DNA from: Conexivisphaera sp046536535
Lineage (GTDB): Archaea; Thermoproteota; Nitrososphaeria; Conexivisphaerales; Conexivisphaeraceae
NCBI GenBank assembly: GCA_046536535.1
Contig: JAWDMO010000050.1
Location: forward strand, 1 to 9,121
Length of the DNA: 9,121 nt
Reading direction: 5' to 3'
Part shown: positions 5,904-9,121 of the stretch, piece by piece
How the letters are laid out: each line of letters opens with the position of its first letter
Position numbering within the stretch: the first letter of the stretch is position 1
The notes under the pieces: generated by a model
Told to the model about the DNA's origin: nothing
The model's input: the letters and a program-made list of their open reading frames with translations, nothing else
Databases searched by the model: none
Position numbers and translations under genes: made by a program

Positions 5904-5908
5904 GTGTG

Positions 5909-6418
5909 ATGGGCGATCCCAAGAAGCCGAAGAAGAAGTTCACGTCCCCCAAGCGTCCCTGGGACTCCGAGAGGCTCCAGAGGGAGATGTACCTCCTGGG
6001 CAACTACGGCCTCAGGAACAAGAGGGAACTCTGGAGGGCTGAGACGATGCTCTCCGGCATCCGCGCCCAGGCCAGGGGACTCCTGGCGGCGCCGCCCGAC
6101 GTCAGGAGCAGGCAGGAGCCGGCGCTCCTGGGCAGGCTCGTGGGGATGGGGCTCCTGAAGGAGGGCGCGACCCTGGACGACGTGCTGAGCCTCAAGGTGG
6201 AGGACCTGCTGGAGAGGAGGCTCCAGACCGTTATCTGGAGGAAGAACCTGTCCAGGACCATCCACCAGTCCCGTCAGCTCATAATACACGGCCACGTCTC
6301 GGTCGGCGGGAGGATAGTCGACAGGCCGGGGTACCTGGTGCCCAGGGACAGGGAGCAATCGATATCGGTGGAGGCCGTCGGCCCGTCCGCGACGTCCCCG
6401 GACGAGGTGAGCGCCTGA
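5909..6418 (+). CDS. rps4: 30S ribosomal protein S4
   Basis: S4 is a primary 16S rRNA-binding protein that nucleates assembly of the 30S body. This 169-residue protein has the archaeal N-terminus (GDPKKPKKKFTSPKRPWDSERL), the YGLRNKRELWR segment (33-43) and the helical region up to about residue 100. An S4 RNA-binding domain lies at about 101-155 (LLERRLQTVIWRKNLSRTIHQSRQLIIHGHVSVGGRIVDRPGYLV). The archaeal protein lacks the zinc-finger N-terminus of some bacterial S4. The start at 5909 follows a Shine-Dalgarno. Its TGA (6416-6418) shares one base with the ATG of S11, so translation of the two is probably coupled. Confidence 0.97.
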   Translation: MGDPKKPKKKFTSPKRPWDSERLQREMYLLGNYGLRNKRELWRAETMLSGIRAQARGLLAAPPDVRSRQEPALLGRLVGMGLLKEGATLDDVLSLKVEDLLERRLQTVIWRKNLSRTIHQSRQLIIHGHVSVGGRIVDRPGYLVPRDREQSISVEAVGPSATSPDEVSA

Positions 6419-6855
6419 TGTCCTCCGGCGAGCAGGTCCAGGGACAGGCGCAGGGACCGGAGCAGCAGCCGCAGGATAAGTGGGGCGTGGCGCACATCTA
6501 CAGCAGCTTCAACAACACCGTGGTGCACATAACGGACGTCTCCGGCGCGGAGACCGTGGCGATCAGCAGCGGAGGTCAGCACGTGGACGCGGACAGGCTC
6601 GAGGGCTCGCCGTACGCCGCCATGAAGGCGGCGCAGGCGGCCGCCGAGGACGCGAAGGCGAAGGGCGTGACCGCGCTCCACATAAAGGTGAGGGGGGTGG
6701 GCGGGACTGGCCCCAGGACCCCCGGGCCCGGCGCGCAGGCCGCGATAAGGGCGCTCGTGAGGGCCGGCTTCAAGATAGGCAGGATAGAGGACGTGACGCC
6801 CATACCGCACGACACGACGAGGAAGTCGGGCGGCAGAAGGGGAAGGAGGGCGTGA
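6418..6855 (+). CDS. rps11: 30S ribosomal protein S11
   Basis: S11 is in the platform of the 30S subunit near the mRNA exit and contacts 16S rRNA. Family landmarks are WGVAHIYSSFNNTVVHITD (22-40), SGAETVAISSGG, YAAMKAAQAAAEDAKAKGV, HIKVRGVGGTG, GPGAQAAIRAL, and the C-terminus DVTPIPHDTTRKSGGRRGRRA. The 145-residue length fits, with about 15 extra Gln/Gly-rich residues at the N-terminus (5-19). The ATG overlaps the S4 stop as TGATG, and GAGGTGA at 6404-6410 gives a Shine-Dalgarno 7 nt upstream. The stop is at 6853-6855, where a second TGATG occurs but that ATG is not the start of RpoD. Confidence 0.98.
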   Translation: MSSGEQVQGQAQGPEQQPQDKWGVAHIYSSFNNTVVHITDVSGAETVAISSGGQHVDADRLEGSPYAAMKAAQAAAEDAKAKGVTALHIKVRGVGGTGPRTPGPGAQAAIRALVRAGFKIGRIEDVTPIPHDTTRKSGGRRGRRA

Positions 6856-6861
6856 TGCCGC

Positions 6862-7659
6862 TTGTCCAAGCCCGGCATCGACGTTTCCGTGATCGAGGAG
6901 GACGGCTCCAGCGTTAAGGTCAGGGTGCGCGGCATACCGCTCGAGTACGCCGCCGCCCTCCGCCGCTTCATGATCTCCGAGGTCCCGACGCTCGCGATAG
7001 ACAGCATCGCGATACTGGAGAACACGTCCCCCGTGTACGACGAGGTGATAGCGCACAGGCTCGGCCTGATACCGCTGAGGGCCGATCCCCGCAAGTACTC
7101 CGGGGACTGCGGCGGATCCCCGTGCCAGGTGCTCCTGGTGCTGGACGCGCACGCGGACGGCGAGCCCAGGGTCGTCCACTCGGGCGAGCTCGTGTCGGAG
7201 GACCCGGACGTCAAGCCGGTGTCCCCGGACGTGCCCATAACGAAGCTCGCCCCCGGCCAGAGGATAAAGCTGGAGGCCTACGCTAGGGTGGGGAGGGGGA
7301 AGGAGCACGCCAAGTGGCAGCCGGTCTCGGTGTCCGTCCTCAAGCCGTACCCGCACGTGACGGTGCTGAACCCGAAGTCCGAGTGCGCCCGCGCGGCGGC
7401 CGACGCGTGCGCGCCCGGCGTGCTGAAGTACTCCAAGGGAGTCCTCAGGGCGAAGGACGAGCACACGTGCAGGCTCTGCATGGACTGCGTCAAGGCGTGC
7501 CCCGACGCCGTCTCGGTGGAGGAGCACGGCGACGACCACATACTGTACGTGGAGAGCGTCGGCGGCATCGAGCCCAGGAGGATAATTTATATGGCGGTCG
7601 GGGAGGTCCTGGGGCAGGGGGCGGGGCTGTCGAGGGAAGTCGAGGTGCTTGAACAATGA
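6862..7659 (+). CDS. rpoD: DNA-directed RNA polymerase subunit D
   Basis: RpoD is the archaeal counterpart of the bacterial alpha subunit and eukaryotic Rpb3, and dimerises with RpoL to scaffold RNA polymerase assembly. The N-terminal dimerisation region has VRVRGIPLEYAAALRRFMISEVPTLAID and IAHRLGLIPLR. Domain 3 inserts a ferredoxin-like unit. C183 (CAP) with C203, C206 and C209 from CRLCMDCVKACP can hold one Fe-S cluster, the same four positions I recall for Sulfolobus RpoD, also 265 residues. The first motif is degenerate (C175, C183 only), so a second cluster is unlikely. C213 and C175 are left as a possible pair, and C83/C88 (CGGSPC) are an additional pair. The TTG at 6862 is the start: the ATG at 6855-6857 is in another frame and gives only 20 codons. 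The TGA overlaps the ATG of L18e (ATGA). Confidence 0.97.
   Translation: MSKPGIDVSVIEEDGSSVKVRVRGIPLEYAAALRRFMISEVPTLAIDSIAILENTSPVYDEVIAHRLGLIPLRADPRKYSGDCGGSPCQVLLVLDAHADGEPRVVHSGELVSEDPDVKPVSPDVPITKLAPGQRIKLEAYARVGRGKEHAKWQPVSVSVLKPYPHVTVLNPKSECARAAADACAPGVLKYSKGVLRAKDEHTCRLCMDCVKACPDAVSVEEHGDDHILYVESVGGIEPRRIIYMAVGEVLGQGAGLSREVEVLEQ
7583..7592 (+). promoter_or_regulatory. Possible internal promoter within rpoD
   Basis: TAATTTATAT (core ATTTATAT, 7585-7592) spans codons 241-244 of rpoD. Transcription would start near 7614, giving a leader of about 42 nt to L18e at 7656. It uses ATT for Ile242 and TAT for Tyr243, the only ATT and the only TAT in this gene (every other Tyr is TAC). It is therefore an AT-rich exception within the reading frame. 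Confidence 0.4.
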
Positions 7660-8009
7660 ACTCGGGCGCTAAGATATCGGCGGAGAGGGCCCTCAGGAGG
7701 GCCTACAGGGAGACCGGGAGGCCCATATGGAGGGCGCTCCGCGAGGCGATCGTGGACGCGAGCCGCTCCGGGCTCGCCAGGGTGAACGTCGGCAAGATAA
7801 ACAGGCTCGCCTCGGACGGGGATGTGGTGGTCGTCCCGGGCAAGGTCCTCGGATCCGGATCGGTGGATAAAAAGATCATAGTGGGGGCGCTCGCGTTCTC
7901 CGCGGACGCCCGGAGGAAGATAGCGTCGGCCGGGGGCGAGGCGCTCTCGATATCCGAGCTCGCGGGGAAGTACCCCGGGGCGAAGGGGGTGAAGCTGATT
8001 GGCGGCTGA
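7656..8009 (+). CDS. rpl18e: 50S ribosomal protein L18e
   Basis: L18e is an archaeal/eukaryotic-specific large-subunit protein related to bacterial L15, binding 23S rRNA. Its 117 residues match the family, with the N-terminal helix AERALRRAYRETGRPIWRALREAIVDASRSGLARVNVGKINRLA, the strand segment DVVVVPGKVLGSGSVDKKIIVGALAFSADARRKIASAGGEALSISEL, and the end GAKGVKLIGG. The ATG overlaps the rpoD stop by 4 bp (ATGA). The last 11 bp overlap the L13 start. Confidence 0.96.
   Translation: MNSGAKISAERALRRAYRETGRPIWRALREAIVDASRSGLARVNVGKINRLASDGDVVVVPGKVLGSGSVDKKIIVGALAFSADARRKIASAGGEALSISELAGKYPGAKGVKLIGG
7985..7992 (+). promoter_or_regulatory. Shine-Dalgarno that fixes the TTG start of L13
   Basis: GGGGGTGA lies inside the end of L18e, 6 nt before the TTG at 7999. 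Its strength and spacing support TTG as the start of L13 even though no ATG or GTG is nearby in frame before the conserved region. Confidence 0.65.
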
Positions 8010-8463
8010 GGAGCTCGTGGCCGTGGTGGACGCCAGCGGCCAGGTGATGGGCAGGCTGGCCTCGAAGGTGGCCAAGATGCTGCTCGAGGGTTACAGGGTG
8101 TACGTTGTGAACGCGCCCGAGGTCCTGATATCGGGGGATAAATTCAGCGTGTTGGCCGAGTGGAAGGAGTTCCTCGGCGTGGGGAGCATAGTGAACCCGG
8201 AGCACGGCCCCTACCACTGGCGCCGCCCGGACCACATCCTGAAGGAGGTCATCCGGGGGATGCTGCCGAGGGACAGGCCGCGCGGGAGGGAGGCCCTCAG
8301 GAGGCTGAGGATCTACAACGACTACCCGGAGGAGCTCAGGAGGGCGAAGGGCGGCGCGGGCGACTCCGCCGCGATGAAGTTCAAGGAGGCGGAGCCCGGG
8401 AGGCCGCGTCTGTTTTATATAACCCTCGGCGAGCTGGCCCGCGAGCTGGGTTGGAGGGAGTGA
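7999..8463 (+). CDS. rpl13: 50S ribosomal protein L13
   Basis: L13 is an early-assembly 23S rRNA-binding protein (154 residues, normal). It has VVDASGQVMGRLASKVAKMLLEG (9-31), YVVNAPEVLISGDK, the PYHWRRPDHILKEVIRGMLPRDRPRGREALRRLRIYNDYP core, and the ITLGELARELGW end. The TTG at 7999 overlaps the L18e coding end by 11 bp and has a strong Shine-Dalgarno; L13 is thus the third gene of this operon (after S13 and RpoD) to use TTG. The stop is 5 nt before the S9 ATG. An AT-rich TTTATATA occurs within its last codons. Confidence 0.96.
   Translation: MAAEELVAVVDASGQVMGRLASKVAKMLLEGYRVYVVNAPEVLISGDKFSVLAEWKEFLGVGSIVNPEHGPYHWRRPDHILKEVIRGMLPRDRPRGREALRRLRIYNDYPEELRRAKGGAGDSAAMKFKEAEPGRPRLFYITLGELARELGWRE
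8414..8421 (+). promoter_or_regulatory. Possible internal promoter within rpl13
   Basis: TTTATATA is an exact archaeal TATA consensus, within codons 139-141 (Phe-Tyr-Ile). The TTT and TAT here are the only such codons in the gene (other Phe are TTC, other Tyr are TAC). Transcription would start near 8444, leaving a leader of about 25 nt that contains the S9 Shine-Dalgarno GGAGGGAGTGAT (8453-8464). Confidence 0.45.
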
Positions 8464-8468
8464 TCTAG

Positions 8469-8879
8469 ATGGTGTCCGGGAAGTCCGCCATGGTGTTCGA
8501 GGGCTCCAGGAAGACCGCGCGCGCGGCCGCGGTCATCAGGCCCGGGCAGGGCCGGATCAGGATCAACGGGTTCCTGGTGGAGGCGCTGCCGAACTACCTG
8601 CAGCGCGAGATGCTCCTGGCCCCCCTGAGGCTCTCCGGTGAGCTGAGGTACAAGGTCGACGTGGACGTCGACGTGAAGGGCGGCGGCACCATGGGGCAGG
8701 CGTATGCGGCCGCGATAGCGATATCCAGGGCCCTCGTTGGGTTCTCGAGGTCGGTTGAGCTCAAGAGGCGGCTCATAGAGTACGACCGCCACCTGCTCGT
8801 CGGCGACCCCAGGAGGACCGAGCCGAAGAAGTTCGGCGGCCCGGGCCCGAGGCGCAGGTACCAGAAGTCGTTCAGGTGA
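8469..8879 (+). CDS. rps9: 30S ribosomal protein S9
   Basis: S9 is a head protein of the small subunit, and its C-terminal tail reaches the P-site tRNA. The 136 residues match archaeal S9: GSRKTARAAAVIRPGQGRIRING at the start, PLRLSGELRYKVDVDVDVKGGGTMGQAYAAAIAISRALV, ELKRRLIEYDRHLLVGDPR, and the terminal RTEPKKFGGPGPRRRYQKSFR. The conserved C-terminal Arg is present. The ATG at 8469 has a strong Shine-Dalgarno ending 4 nt before it. It is the last gene of the operon here; in many archaea rpoN and rpoK follow, but the next sequence is an AT-rich gap. Confidence 0.97.
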   Translation: MVSGKSAMVFEGSRKTARAAAVIRPGQGRIRINGFLVEALPNYLQREMLLAPLRLSGELRYKVDVDVDVKGGGTMGQAYAAAIAISRALVGFSRSVELKRRLIEYDRHLLVGDPRRTEPKKFGGPGPRRRYQKSFR

Positions 8880-8946
8880 GCCCGCGGGTTCCCACTCATC
8901 GCAGTTCAATTTCACATCATAACATCTTGATAAAATGAACGACAAA

Positions 8947-8969
8947 CCTCGCCCCTAGAAGGGATGAGG
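8947..8969. repeat. Hairpin/inverted repeat after S9
   Basis: Outer arms CCTC (8947-8950) and GAGG (8966-8969) and inner arms CCCT (8953-8956) and AGGG (8960-8963) pair with one wobble and one mismatch, over the loop AGA. It lies 68 nt after the S9 stop and ends just before the AT-rich promoter region of the last gene. It could be an end for the ribosomal transcript or a regulatory site for the next gene. Confidence 0.4.
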
Positions 8970-8975
8970 TAAAAG

Positions 8976-8982
8976 CTTAAAA
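8976..8982 (+). promoter_or_regulatory. TATA box of the last, unrecognised gene
   Basis: CTTAAAA within GCTTAAAACC has its centre 28 nt before the ATG at 9007, a leaderless arrangement like that of glmS. A second AT-rich stretch, ACTATATTT (8991-8999), is too close to that ATG to serve it but could drive a later start. Confidence 0.45.
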
Positions 8983-9006
8983 CCAAGACTACTATATTTC
9001 TTTGAG

Positions 9007-9121
9007 ATGCTCTCCTCCGGTCAACTCTCTGAAGATGAGGAGCGGGAGCCGATTCCTCCCGCAATACCGGAGGGGGGCATCTACGAAGTTAAGTACACGA
9101 ACAGGAGGACAAATGTAGTCC
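9007..9121 (+). CDS. Start of an unrecognised gene (runs off the window)
   Basis: The frame is open from the ATG at 9007 to the end of the window, giving 38 codons. The visible residues begin MLSSGQLSEDEEREPIPPAIPEGG and continue with IYEVKYTNRRTNVV; they are acidic, then proline-rich, and then basic. No signal peptide or membrane segment is visible and I do not recognise the family. It does not resemble RpoN or RpoK. The base composition is visibly less GC-rich than in the operon upstream. It has its own predicted TATA box and so should be a separate transcript. Confidence 0.5.
   Translation, partial: MLSSGQLSEDEEREPIPPAIPEGGIYEVKYTNRRTNVV

Noticed and set aside
6855..6857. ATG at 6855 as the RpoD start
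   Set aside because: It is in a different frame and gives only 20 codons; the RpoD N-terminus is read from the TTG at 6862.
1086..7656. Several long open frames on the minus strand opposite the phosphomevalonate dehydratase, the regulator, and the S4-RpoD genes, and one on the minus strand in another frame over glmS
   Set aside because: They are Arg/Gly/Ala/Pro-rich translations without recognisable motifs, fully opposite or overlapping well-identified genes. In DNA this GC-rich, stop codons are rare in all frames, so long shadows are expected.
8880..9006. tRNA, C/D box RNA or attachment site in the AT-rich gap after S9
   Set aside because: No cloverleaf, no convincing C and D box pair and no direct repeat matching a tRNA 3' end could be seen.
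1..9121. CRISPR array, transposon or phage genes
   Set aside because: No regularly spaced repeats, terminal inverted repeats or transposase/integrase motifs were seen; all recognisable genes are housekeeping or metabolic.

Overview
This window is chromosomal DNA from a high-GC archaeon. The evidence is a gene order of S13-S4-S11-RpoD-L18e-L13-S9 on one strand, archaeal TATA boxes placed 25-28 nt before several start codons, a zinc-containing ferredoxin of the Sulfolobus type, and an aconitase-X type phosphomevalonate dehydratase subunit from the archaeal mevalonate route. RpoD keeps a ferredoxin-like Fe-S motif. Arg is mostly AGG and Ile mostly ATA, with frequent GTG and TTG starts. Together these suggest a thermophilic member of the Thermoproteota/Thaumarchaeota side of the archaea; the exact lineage cannot be fixed from this window.

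Layout. (1) 2-592 (+): 3' part of a sugar-phosphate nucleotidyltransferase, ending in a hairpin. (2) 677-1099 (+): zinc ferredoxin with its own promoter and Shine-Dalgarno. (3) 1155-2351 (+): phosphomevalonate dehydratase large subunit, probably leaderless. (4) 2344-4107 (-): glmS, glucosamine-6-phosphate synthase, converging on gene 3 with an 8-bp overlap of the coding ends. (5) 4108-4253: divergent control region with a 30-bp near-palindrome and a second 19-bp palindrome against the start of the next gene. (6) 4254-5195 (+): winged-helix regulator fused to an S-layer-like C-terminal region that ends in an EF-hand-like loop. (7) 5196-5351: intergenic region with four inverted repeats and the operon promoter. 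(8) 5352-8879 (+): a tightly packed, mostly overlapping operon for five ribosomal proteins of the first and last parts of the cluster plus RNA polymerase subunit D, i.e. S13, S4, S11, RpoD, L18e, L13 and S9. (9) 8880-9006: AT-rich gap with a hairpin and a promoter, then the first 38 codons of an unrecognised gene that runs off the window.

How the genes relate. The ribosomal/RNAP operon is housekeeping. GlmS makes glucosamine-6-phosphate, and the nucleotidyltransferase makes an activated sugar, so both supply sugar precursors for glycans and the cell surface. The regulator divergent from glmS has an envelope-type sensor-like region, so it is a candidate controller of glmS; this is inferred from arrangement only. 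The phosphomevalonate dehydratase feeds isoprenoid (archaeal lipid) synthesis.

No wholly new system is evident. The most interesting signals are the palindromes in the glmS/regulator divergent region, the HTH/S-layer-like/EF-hand fusion, and two TATA-box-like stretches inside rpoD and rpl13 that coincide with otherwise unused synonymous codons.
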